A DNA stretch of 64,000 nucleotides, from positions 124,001 to 188,000 of the forward strand of contig JAFECT010000013.1 of assembly GCA_018241995.1 (NCBI GenBank), read 5' to 3'. The notes under the pieces are model-generated. The model was given only the letters and a program-made list of their open reading frames with translations, ran no database searches and was not told the DNA's origin. Position numbers and translations under genes: made by a program. Origin of the DNA: Pseudomonadota bacterium (lineage in GTDB: Bacteria; Pseudomonadota; Alphaproteobacteria; Caulobacterales; Caulobacteraceae). Positions 15,535-23,318 of this stretch are shown here, in pieces. Position 1 is the stretch's first letter. The number at the start of each line of letters is the position of its first letter.

Positions 15535-16044
15535 CTAGGCGGCGGCCGACAAGGCGCGCTTTCGCCGGCCCATGAACAGCTTTCCAAGCAAGCCGTCGAG
15601 CGCAAGGGGACCCGGCCCCATAAGCACCAGGCCTGCGAGGCAGGCGAGATAGAGCAGGTCGGTCTCATAGCCCGGCGGTCCGAACTTCGGTCCGGTCGGG
15701 CCCACAGACACGAGCTTGATCGAGCTGAACCCGAACTGCAGGTGCACGGTGAAGATCGCCACCAGCAGGATGATGGTCATGGGGATGGCCGCCAAGCTCA
15801 CGAACAGCCCCAGCAGCACCGCCAGGCCGCACAACAGCTCGCCCCAGATGGTCAGCCAGGCCATGAGTTCAGGCGCCGGAATCCCCAGGCCCGCGAGGGT
15901 GTGAACGAAGGCCTCGGGGCCGCGCATCAGCTTGGCCACGCCATGGGCCATGAAGCCGTAGCCGACGATCAACCTCAGCGGCAGCGGCGCCCAATGGGCG
16001 TAACCCAGGCGGAGCGTCGACAGGGGTTTGGGTGTGAAGGTCAT
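15535..16044 (-). CDS. DoxX-family membrane protein
   Basis: A 169-residue protein with four membrane helices and the DoxX core: R-L-I-V-G-Y-G-F-M-A-H-G-V-A-K at 24-38, W-L-T-I-W-G-E-L-L-C-G-L-A-V-L-L-G, and the long helix before L-D-G-L-L-G-K. The family is linked to redox and thiol stress in some bacteria, but here no partner is adjacent. It converges on uvrC with 10 bp between stop codons. Confidence 0.88.
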   Translation of the reverse strand: MTFTPKPLSTLRLGYAHWAPLPLRLIVGYGFMAHGVAKLMRGPEAFVHTLAGLGIPAPELMAWLTIWGELLCGLAVLLGLFVSLAAIPMTIILLVAIFTVHLQFGFSSIKLVSVGPTGPKFGPPGYETDLLYLACLAGLVLMGPGPLALDGLLGKLFMGRRKRALSAAA

Positions 16045-16115
16045 GTGGTTCCTCTCGCCGCCTGCGCCGTGAGGCCGGGGCCTGGTTGTTTCCGTTGTTC
16101 GGAGAATTTGTGCGG

Positions 16116-17273
16116 TCAGCGCCCGCCCGGCGCGGCGCCAAGCCCGCTCAGTCCGGCCGGGTCAGCGAATTCAGCGGCCGCCGCCCATCCGCCGTAGTGC
16201 TCCTTGACCACGAACAGGACCTGGTTGGCGCCCTTGCGCAGCGGCGCGACCACCGCGTCGCCGAAGCTGACCGTTCCCAGGAACTGCTGGTCGCGCGACA
16301 GGAACTGGGCGTCGCCTTTGAACACCAGCCGGCCGTTGACGAAGATCTCGACCGCGTCGCTGTAGCCGAACCGCATCAGCCGGTCCCCGGCGCGGTCGGC
16401 GTCGACCTCGAAGCGCGCGACGACCGTGTCCCTGGCCGAGGTCCTGCCGGCGAGCCGCGCCAGGTTGGCGATCCCGTTGGCCTCCACGGGCAGGTCGGTC
16501 CAGCTTGGCTGGGCGGCTTGCGCCTTGCCGCCGGCCCAGGCCAGGGCGTCCGCCTGCGCCATCGGCGGCGACACCTGCCAGCGCCGCACCAGGCCGGCCG
16601 CTTCGTTGCGCCTGGCCGCGGGCATGCCGGCCGGGCGCTCCAGCGGCTCGGCGCTGTAGCGGAAGTGGGCGTAGTAGACCTGGTTGAACGGGAAGCGCGG
16701 CCCGAACGACGACGACAGGGCGAGGTATCCGCCCGCATGGCCGGTCTTCAGCTCGGGGATGCGCAGCGAGCGCCGCCCGTTGATGTAGACGTCGGCGCTG
16801 TCCGGATAGACGCGCACCTCCACGTGGTTCCACTCGCCGCGCTTGTAGCCCTCCTGGCTGGAGAACTCCGGCCCGGCGTAGATCTGCCAGCCCTGGTCGC
16901 CGTGGAAGACGGGCGTGTATTGGGTCGCGTCCGGCATGCCGGTGCGCTCGGCGCGCAGGTAGAAGTATTCGTATTGCTCCTCGTCCGCGCCGTGGAAGCG
17001 CAGGCCGGTGTACATGGGCGCGTCCGAGGACAGCAGCACGTCGTAGCTGATGACGCCGGTGGTGAAGTCAGCAAGCTTGAGCGTGGCGACGCCGTCCTGC
17101 AGACGCAGGGCCTTCTGGTCCAGGGCCTCGACCGGCTTGATGTCGGGCCCGCTGAAGGTCCAGTGCGCCTCGTCGAAGGGGGCGTCCTGGAACACGGGTT
17201 CGGCGACGGCCGGCTGGACCCGTCCCGTCAGCGCCAAGGTCAGCGCCAGGGCGGCGAACGGCGTCTTGGTCAT
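16116..17273 (-). CDS. Exported two-domain beta-sandwich protein (LamG-like plus C-terminal binding domain)
   Basis: A 385-residue secreted protein. ATG 17273 starts a signal peptide (T-K-T-P-F-A-A-L-A-L-T-L-A-L-T-G). Residues 30-215 resemble a concanavalin/LamG sandwich: Y-T-G-L-R-F-H-G near 95, W-N-H-V-E-V-R-V-Y, V-Y-I-N-G-R-R-S-L-R-I-P. Residues 240-385 look like a galactose-binding-like sandwich (A-V-E-I-F-V-N-G-R-L-V-F-K-G-D). No catalytic motif is seen, so polysaccharide or glycan binding is the best guess. It is transcribed divergently from a membrane-bound winged-helix regulator 114 bp away. Confidence 0.65.
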   Translation of the reverse strand: MTKTPFAALALTLALTGRVQPAVAEPVFQDAPFDEAHWTFSGPDIKPVEALDQKALRLQDGVATLKLADFTTGVISYDVLLSSDAPMYTGLRFHGADEEQYEYFYLRAERTGMPDATQYTPVFHGDQGWQIYAGPEFSSQEGYKRGEWNHVEVRVYPDSADVYINGRRSLRIPELKTGHAGGYLALSSSFGPRFPFNQVYYAHFRYSAEPLERPAGMPAARRNEAAGLVRRWQVSPPMAQADALAWAGGKAQAAQPSWTDLPVEANGIANLARLAGRTSARDTVVARFEVDADRAGDRLMRFGYSDAVEIFVNGRLVFKGDAQFLSRDQQFLGTVSFGDAVVAPLRKGANQVLFVVKEHYGGWAAAAEFADPAGLSGLGAAPGGR

Positions 17274-17387
17274 GGAATGCTCCGCGCAGGGGCGCGCTCG
17301 GCGCCCGGAAGCGGTGGGTCTTAGGCGAGGAAGCGGGGCGGTTTGCTTCAAGATGATCTAAAGAAGTTCTCGCGTGGGGGCGGGCGG

Positions 17388-18158
17388 ATGGATTCAGCGC
17401 CGGTGATCATCGGGACTTGGCGGTTCGACCCGGCGGTGGGCGAGCTGGCGCGCGACGGCGAGCGCCTCAGGCTGGAGGACCGCACCGCGCGCACCCTGGC
17501 GCTCCTGGCGCGCCGCCGCGGCGAGGTGGTCTCCCAGGCCGAGATCGTCGCCGAGGTGTGGAACGGGCGCAGCCAGAGCGGCAACAGCGTCGCCATCGTC
17601 ATCAGCGACCTGCGCAAGGCGCTGGGCGACGACAGCCGGGCTCAGACCTGCATCGAGACCGTCACCAAGCGCGGCTATCGCCTGCGGGAGGCGGACCTTG
17701 CCTCCTCGCCGACAGCGCCGCCGTCTTCGCCCGCTCGCCCGCCCTGGCTCGTGCTTGTCGCCGCCGTCGTGCTGCTGGCCGCCCTGACCCTCGCCGCCGG
17801 CTGGGCGCTGCGGCCCGCGCAGCCCACGGCGCGGATCGAGGGCGTAGCCAACGCCACCGGCGATCCCCGCTATGACGCCCTGTCGCGCGCGGTCGAGAGC
17901 GTGGTCATCTCCGACCTCAAGGCCAGGGGCCGCCTGGTGCTGCTTGCGCCGGGAAGCCCGCGCCGCCCCGACCTGGTGATCCGGGGTCGCCTGATCCTCT
18001 GGAGCGGCCATCCCGCGGTGGAGCTGACCGCCCTGGACCCGAAGAAGGGCGTCACCGCCTGGGCCGCCCTGGCGCCCGGCCCGGAGGACGCCTTGCCCGG
18101 CCAGATCGGGCATGACCTGGAAAGCCTAGGCGCACCGGGCCCTCAAACCAGCCGATGA
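17388..18158 (+). CDS. CadC/ToxR-type membrane-bound winged-helix regulator
   Basis: A 256-residue protein. Residues 8-100 are an OmpR-type winged helix (L-L-A-R-R-R-G-E-V-V-S-Q-A-E-I-V-A-E-V-W, then V-A-I-V-I-S-D-L-R-K-A-L-G and the wing T-V-T-K-R-G-Y-R-L). A proline-rich linker follows and one membrane helix at 120-141. The periplasmic tail of about 115 residues includes a region like that of TolB-N/CadC sensors (V-V-I-S-D-L-K-A-R-G-R-L-V-L-L). There is no phospho-acceptor domain, so signals would act through the tail. It probably controls the divergent beta-sandwich gene. ATG 17388 follows GGGCGG. Confidence 0.82.
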   Translation: MDSAPVIIGTWRFDPAVGELARDGERLRLEDRTARTLALLARRRGEVVSQAEIVAEVWNGRSQSGNSVAIVISDLRKALGDDSRAQTCIETVTKRGYRLREADLASSPTAPPSSPARPPWLVLVAAVVLLAALTLAAGWALRPAQPTARIEGVANATGDPRYDALSRAVESVVISDLKARGRLVLLAPGSPRRPDLVIRGRLILWSGHPAVELTALDPKKGVTAWAALAPGPEDALPGQIGHDLESLGAPGPQTSR

Positions 18159-18199
18159 GACGGCCATTGCGCCCAGGTCGACTCGCGGCGAGGGTCAAC

Positions 18200-18259
18200 G
18201 GCGTCAACGAGGTCATGGCCCAGCGCCTCCACGACTTCTGCCACCCGAGCCGGTAGGCG
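18200..18259 (+). pseudogene. Decayed copy of the uvrC 3' end
   Basis: This 60-bp stretch matches uvrC 15468-15527 at 55 of 60 positions, including the stop codon and the three bases after it. Translated in the uvrC frame it reads G-V-N-E-V-M-A-Q-R-L-H-D-F-C-H-P-S-R then stop, against [18 protein letters not shown]. Upstream of 18200 the likeness stops. It has no start or promoter of its own. It directly abuts the lower-GC nuclease gene, whose stop codon begins 7 bp further on. Confidence 0.85.
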
Positions 18260-18265
18260 GGACGA

Positions 18266-19531
18266 CTACAAGTCCTTCAGCTGGGTGTAGTGGACAAGCT
18301 CCGTCCCCGTCGTTGCGGCGAGCTCCTGTGCCTTGGGTGTGAAGTCTTTGTTGGATACGACGACAGCCCGATTGACGCCTACATGCACCTTCGCGGTATG
18401 CGCCTCTTGCACGGCCTTATTGCCGACGGGAGTCGTATAGAGCTTGCACTGAACGACCAGGCTGTCGTTGCCGCGATACGCAATAATGTCAGCGCCCTGA
18501 TCACCGGAGCCAGGCGTGAGCTGCGTCTTCCATCCGCTGTTTTTGAGAATTCCCGCGCAGAACTGCTCGAACTCCAGCGGCGACATTTTTGGATTGAATG
18601 ACAGTCCGGCTGTGAAGTCGTCCGCCTTGTTCTTCGCAAACTGCTCCAGCTCACCCTTGAAAAACTGTGCCGTAGGCCCGACCAGCAACGGCTGCACGCC
18701 CCTGGAATACATTTGTGGGATCAGCACCGTGCTGTAGAATTCGTTCAATTCCTTCGTCCAAGCTGTGAAATCCTGTATACCATAGGCATTAAATTTCGAT
18801 AGCTTTAAGTATTGTCGCCCAAGTGCCTCTTGGTGCTCTTCTGCAATCTGCCAGAACACATCCCTGGCATGCCGACGCTGAGCAGCCTTCCTCCTATTCG
18901 AGAGGACAATGGCCGCTGAGATCATCGCCAACAGAACAACTATCGCCACCACTACAATGGCGCCGCTCACATCCTTCCTTGGAGACCCGGCGGAAGTTGC
19001 AGGAGCAGGCGCCGGTCCAGGGGACGTCTCAGCCGGGTCCGGCGTCGACGCCGATGTGGGCGCGGAGACTTCCCGGCCAGACACACCGGCCGATTGCTTA
19101 GTAGCGTCGTTTGCAGGAACCGAAGGCTCCCTCTGAGCTTCCGGCTGTGATGGTAGGCCAGATGCCGGCGCCGCAGGGCTCTTGGACACCGCATCTTCGG
19201 CATCACTGGCGCTGTAAGGCGCCAATTCAGCGAGGAATTTCGAGCGCCTTCCTATGACGTTCCGGAGGCATGTTTCCTCGGGGCCGCACTGCTGCAATAC
19301 CTCAATGAATCGCCCCTCAAGGCGACGAACCGACTCCTTGTCGGCAGTACTCGCGACGGCGGCGCGATAGAGCCCATCTTCGCGATCGAGAAGCGACCGG
19401 AGTTCTGAATTAGTGCAGATGGCGTTCGCGGCTTCGGAATTGGGCGCATTACAAGTGAGCGTAGCTGCGGCCGCCGGCAGCCCGCCTGCAAGGCAGAGGG
19501 ATACGCCTGCTGCGCAGAGCCAAGTTCGCAT
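18266..19531 (-). CDS. Membrane-anchored Mrr-type restriction endonuclease with an LprI-like periplasmic domain
   Basis: A 421-residue protein. A signal peptide (1-23) precedes a cysteine-paired LprI/DUF1311-like domain (C27, C39, C82, C88; P-N-S-E-A-A-N-A-I-C, then L-R-S-L-L-D-R-E-D-G-L-Y). A disordered Ser/Pro/Ala linker spans about 110-186 and a membrane helix 189-210. A cytoplasmic part of about 210 residues ends in an Mrr_cat PD-(D/E)XK nuclease: S-P-L-E-F-E-Q-F near 318-324, G-S-G-D-Q-G-A-D348-I-I-A, then V-V-Q361-C-K363-L-Y. The catalytic D-QxK triad is intact. GC is far below the window: 52 of 120 bases at 18721-18840. It is probably acquired. Mrr-type enzymes cut modified or foreign DNA; why one is membrane-tethered is unknown. 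Confidence 0.85.
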   Translation of the reverse strand: MRTWLCAAGVSLCLAGGLPAAAATLTCNAPNSEAANAICTNSELRSLLDREDGLYRAAVASTADKESVRRLEGRFIEVLQQCGPEETCLRNVIGRRSKFLAELAPYSASDAEDAVSKSPAAPASGLPSQPEAQREPSVPANDATKQSAGVSGREVSAPTSASTPDPAETSPGPAPAPATSAGSPRKDVSGAIVVVAIVVLLAMISAAIVLSNRRKAAQRRHARDVFWQIAEEHQEALGRQYLKLSKFNAYGIQDFTAWTKELNEFYSTVLIPQMYSRGVQPLLVGPTAQFFKGELEQFAKNKADDFTAGLSFNPKMSPLEFEQFCAGILKNSGWKTQLTPGSGDQGADIIAYRGNDSLVVQCKLYTTPVGNKAVQEAHTAKVHVGVNRAVVVSNKDFTPKAQELAATTGTELVHYTQLKDL

Positions 19532-19757
19532 CGTCGCCCCCGACTGATTGGTCAGCCCATCCAGACCTTATCCAACCCATACGCGCAAGCCTCAGGTCGG
19601 GTCATACCAAGGGTTGGCAAGCACCCCAGTGGTTGAGCCCTAAGATCCGCTGCTAGCCGCAAACGCCTTCCGACACCGCTCCCCTGCCGCTATCGTGCCG
19701 GCCTAACGGGAACGGCGGGCGCGTGAAGCCCCGTCCCGACTGCAGGGGAAACCGAAA

Positions 19758-21854
19758 ATGACGTCCTTCCGCGTGCTGATCGCCGCCGCCGCCCTGGCTG
19801 TGGCTTCTCCGGCCCTGGCGGCCAACCCGTTCGCCGAGCCGAGCCCCCTGCCCTACCACGCGCCGCAGTTCGACAAGATCCAGGACGCCGACTACCAGCC
19901 CGCCATCGAGGAAGGCATCGCCCAGAGCCTGGCCGAGGTGCGCGTCATCGCCGACAACCCGGCGCCGCCGACCTTCGAGAACACCATCGTGGCCATGGAG
20001 CGCCACGGCCAGATGCTCTCGCGCGCGCAGGCCGCCTTCGGCCAGGTGACCCAGGCCAACACCAACCCGACCCTGCAGAAGGCGCAGGCCGCACTGGCGC
20101 CGAAGCTGGCCGCCTACAGCGACGCCATCTACCTCGATCCCAAGCTGTTCGCCCGGGTGAAGGCCCTGTGGAACCAGCGTGCGGCGCTGAAGCTCGACGG
20201 CGAGCAGGCCATGGTGCTCGACACCTACTACCAGCGCTTCGTGCGCGCCGGCGCCAACCTGTCTCCGGCCGACCAGGACAAGCTGCGCGAACTGAACAAG
20301 CGCCTCTCCGTCGTCGGCAACACCTTCCGCCAGAAGCTGCTCTCCGGCACCAAGACCGGCGCCCTGGTGGTCGATGATCCGGCCAAGCTGGCGGGGCTCA
20401 GCAAGGGCGAGCTCGACGCCGCCGCGCGCGACGCCAAGGAGCGCGGCCAGGACGGCAAGTTCCTGCTGCCGCTGCAGAACACCACTTCCCAGCCCGCGAT
20501 CAGTTCGCTGACCGACCGCGGCACGCGCGAGGCCCTGTTCGAGCACAGCTGGACCCGCTCCGAGCGCGGCGACGCCGACGACACCCGCGCCACCATCGCC
20601 GAACTGGCCCGGCTGCGCGCCCAGAAGGCGGCCCTGCTCGGCTACAAGACCTGGGCCGACTATTCGCTGGAAGAGCAGATGGCCAAGACCTCGGTCGCGG
20701 CCAACGGCTTCCTCGACGCGCTCGACGCCCCCACCGCCAAGGCCCAGGCCCGCGAGGCCGGGGAGCTGCAGGCGATGATCGACGCCGAGCACGGCGGCTT
20801 CAAGCTGAAGCCCTGGGACTGGGAGATCTACGCCGAGAAGCTGCGCAAGGCGCGGTACGACCTCAACGAGAACGACACCAAGCCCTACCTCGAAATCTGG
20901 AACGTGCTGGAAAACGGCGTCTTCTATGCCGCGAACCAGATGTACGGCGTCACCTTCAAGCGCCGCACCGACATCCCGACCTATCACCCCGACATCCGCG
21001 TCTATGAGGTGTTCGAGGCCGACGGCAAGCCGCTGGGCCTGGCCTATTTCGACTACTGGAAGCGCGACAACAAATCCGGCGGCGCCTGGATGAACAGCTA
21101 TGTCCCCCAGTCCAAGCTGTTCGGGACCAAGCCGGTGATCTCCAACACCGCCAACTTCACCAAGCCCGCCGACGGCCAGCCCGCCCTGATCACCTTCGAG
21201 GACGTGCGCACCATGTTCCACGAGTTCGGGCACGGCCTGCACGGGCTGTTTTCAGCAACGACTTACCCCTCTAGTGGGGGCACCGCCCGCGACTTCGTGG
21301 AGTTCCCCTCGCAGTTCAATGAGCACTGGGCGCTGGAGCCGCGCGTGCTCGCCCACTACGCTCACCACTGGAAGACCGGGGAGCCCATGCCCCAGGCCCT
21401 GGTCGACAAGATCAAGCGCGCCGACACCTTCAACCAGGCCTTCAGCTTCGGCGAATTGCTGGCCGCGGCCCAGCTCGACATGCGCTGGCATTCGCTGACC
21501 GCCGACGCGCCGCAACAGGATGTCGACGCGTTCGAGAGCAAGGCCCTGGCGTCCACCGGCCTGGACGTGACCGACGTGCCGCCGCGCTATCGCACCAGCT
21601 ACTTCGCCCACATCTGGGGCTCGGGCTATTCGGCCGGCTACTACGCCTACATCTGGACCGACATGCTGCAGCAGAACACCTACGACTGGTTCGTGCAGCA
21701 CGGCGGCATGACCCGCGAGAACGGCCAGCGCTATCGCGACCTGATCCTGTCGAAAGGCCATTCCCAGGACTACGGGACCATGTTCCGCAACATGGTCGGC
21801 CACGACCCGAAGGTGGAGCCGCTGCTGGTCAAGCGGGGCCTGGACGCGAAGTAG
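19758..21854 (+). CDS. Exported M3-family metallopeptidase (peptidyl-dipeptidase Dcp-like)
   Basis: A 698-residue protein with a signal peptide at 1-21 (I-A-A-A-A-L-A-V-A-S-P-A-L-A). The zinc motif H488-E-F-G-H492 and the downstream G-T-A-R-D-F-V-E-F-P-S-Q-F-N-E-H-W third-ligand segment are intact, as is the family's G-S-G-Y-S-A-G-Y-Y-A-Y region near 620. This is full length for a Dcp/oligopeptidase A-type thimet peptidase that trims dipeptides from short peptides. The signal peptide indicates periplasmic action. GGGGAAACC lies upstream of its ATG. No operon partner. Confidence 0.93.
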   Translation: MTSFRVLIAAAALAVASPALAANPFAEPSPLPYHAPQFDKIQDADYQPAIEEGIAQSLAEVRVIADNPAPPTFENTIVAMERHGQMLSRAQAAFGQVTQANTNPTLQKAQAALAPKLAAYSDAIYLDPKLFARVKALWNQRAALKLDGEQAMVLDTYYQRFVRAGANLSPADQDKLRELNKRLSVVGNTFRQKLLSGTKTGALVVDDPAKLAGLSKGELDAAARDAKERGQDGKFLLPLQNTTSQPAISSLTDRGTREALFEHSWTRSERGDADDTRATIAELARLRAQKAALLGYKTWADYSLEEQMAKTSVAANGFLDALDAPTAKAQAREAGELQAMIDAEHGGFKLKPWDWEIYAEKLRKARYDLNENDTKPYLEIWNVLENGVFYAANQMYGVTFKRRTDIPTYHPDIRVYEVFEADGKPLGLAYFDYWKRDNKSGGAWMNSYVPQSKLFGTKPVISNTANFTKPADGQPALITFEDVRTMFHEFGHGLHGLFSATTYPSSGGTARDFVEFPSQFNEHWALEPRVLAHYAHHWKTGEPMPQALVDKIKRADTFNQAFSFGELLAAAQLDMRWHSLTADAPQQDVDAFESKALASTGLDVTDVPPRYRTSYFAHIWGSGYSAGYYAYIWTDMLQQNTYDWFVQHGGMTRENGQRYRDLILSKGHSQDYGTMFRNMVGHDPKVEPLLVKRGLDAK

Positions 21855-21936
21855 GGCTTTTACGGCGAAGCTCAGCCGCCTTGCCGTCGCCACAGGCGCC
21901 CGGCACAATCGCGCTCGACCTCACGGAGCGCGAGCC

Positions 21937-22440
21937 ATGCGCGGACTGAAGACGCCGAAGAAGACCGAGACGCTGGAATTGCGCCTCCCCTACGAGACCA
22001 AGCTGGCCTTCATGGCCCGCTGCCGCTCGGCCGGGGTGTCGGCCAGCGAGGCCCTGCGCGGCTACATCGCCGACTTCGTGGCCGAGCAGGCGCCGGCGCA
22101 ACGCCGCATCGGGCCCCGCGCGCGGCTGGGCCTGGCCGCCGGCGCCATCTTGGCGGTCAGCGCGCTCGCGGCCCAGCCGTCCCTGGCGCGCGCCAGCGCC
22201 TCGGCCGGCTTTGCCCGTCTGGACGCCAACCACGACGGCGCGGTCACCTTCGCCGAGTTTTCGCGCACCGCCAGCCCGCGCGTGACGCTGGACCTCGGCG
22301 CGCTGGCCGGCCCGTCGGCGGCCGCCAGCCTCTCGCCGGCCCTGCGCGAACAGGTGCTGCGCGAAGAGTTCGACCGCATGGACGCCGACCGCAACGGCCG
22401 CGTCACCTGGACCGAGTTCGAGCGGTTCTACGCGCGCTAG
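21937..22440 (+). CDS. Membrane protein with an N-terminal ribbon-helix-helix-like segment and two EF-hands
   Basis: A 167-residue protein. Residues 10-50 (T-L-E-L-R-L-P-Y-E-T-K-L-A-F-M-A-R-C-R, then S-A-S-E-A-L-R-G-Y-I) look like a ribbon-helix-helix strand and helices facing the cytoplasm. A basic patch (R-R-I-G-P-R-A-R) and one membrane helix at about 64-80 follow. The outer part holds two calcium loops: D96-A-N-H-D100-G-A-V-T-F-A-E107 and D149-A-D-R-N-G-R-V-T-W-T-E160. Both loops keep the 1, 3, 5 and 12 ligands. Its 3' end overlaps lepB by 4 bp. The topology would couple periplasmic Ca2+ to a cytoplasmic DNA-binding-like domain. Confidence 0.75.
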   Translation: MRGLKTPKKTETLELRLPYETKLAFMARCRSAGVSASEALRGYIADFVAEQAPAQRRIGPRARLGLAAGAILAVSALAAQPSLARASASAGFARLDANHDGAVTFAEFSRTASPRVTLDLGALAGPSAAASLSPALREQVLREEFDRMDADRNGRVTWTEFERFYAR

Positions 22441-23210
22441 CGGATCGGTTTCAGCAAGCGCCGCAGGTCCAGCCGCGTCACCCAGGTCCAGGGCTTGAAC
22501 AGCTCCGCCCCGCCGGTCCACGAGACCAGGATGAACCGGGCGCGGCCCTCGACCTCCGCCTTGGGCACGAAGCCCATGCCGACCCCGTCCGGCCAGCGGC
22601 TGTCCAGCGAGTTGTCGCGGTTGTCGCCCATGAAGAAGAAGCGGTCCTTGGGCACCACATAGACGCCGGTGGTCTCCCCGACATGGTCGGGCGACTCGAT
22701 GAGGGCGATCCAGCTTCTGTCGCCCAGGCTCTCGCGCACCTTCATCACCTGGCGGCCGGGGTCGTCGGGGTCGAAGGTCGGGCCCAGCAGCTCCTGGCGC
22801 ACCGGCTTGCCGTTGATGTGGACCACGCCCGAGATCACCTGCACCCGGTCGCCGGGCAGGCCGATCAGGCGCTTCACATAGTCCATGCGCTTGGGGCCGA
22901 GCTTGTGGCTGAACACCACCACGTCGCCCCGCAGGGGGCTGTGATCGAACAGCCGCCCCGAGCCCAGCGGCGGGCTGAACGGGATGGAAAAGCGGCTCCA
23001 GCCGTAGCTGAACTTCGAGACGATCAGATAGTCGCCCTTGAGCAGGCCCGGCTCCATCGAGTCCGAGGGGATGGTGAAGGGCTGGAACAGCACGATGCGC
23101 AGCACCAGCGCGATCAGGAGCGCCGCGCCGATGGTCTTGGCGATCTCGACGATCTCGGCGGCATAGGGCTTGGGCGCCTCTTCGGCGGGGGCGGCGACGG
23201 TGTCGGACAT
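22437..23210 (-). CDS. lepB: Signal peptidase I
   Basis: A 257-residue LepB. The membrane anchor is at 23-43. The box I motif P-S-D-S51-M-E-P carries the nucleophile and the box with K113 (Y-V-K-R-L-I-G-L-P-G-D) the general base. The box E motif M-G-D-N-R-D-N-S-L-D-S-R is intact. It removes signal peptides from secreted proteins on the outer face of the membrane, and many are encoded nearby. Start M-S-D-T-V at 23210 is preferred to an ATG 27 bp upstream because known homologues begin close to the anchor and the upstream residues are not conserved in character. Confidence 0.95.
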   Translation of the reverse strand: MSDTVAAPAEEAPKPYAAEIVEIAKTIGAALLIALVLRIVLFQPFTIPSDSMEPGLLKGDYLIVSKFSYGWSRFSIPFSPPLGSGRLFDHSPLRGDVVVFSHKLGPKRMDYVKRLIGLPGDRVQVISGVVHINGKPVRQELLGPTFDPDDPGRQVMKVRESLGDRSWIALIESPDHVGETTGVYVVPKDRFFFMGDNRDNSLDSRWPDGVGMGFVPKAEVEGRARFILVSWTGGAELFKPWTWVTRLDLRRLLKPIR

Positions 23211-23318
23211 GGGCGCTCTCGTGGACGGAAGGCCCAATGAGGCGCAGGCGGCGCGCCTCGATCCACGCGAAGCCTTGTCCGGACACGGCGGAAATCGTGT
23301 CCGGACACTTGGCGGGCG

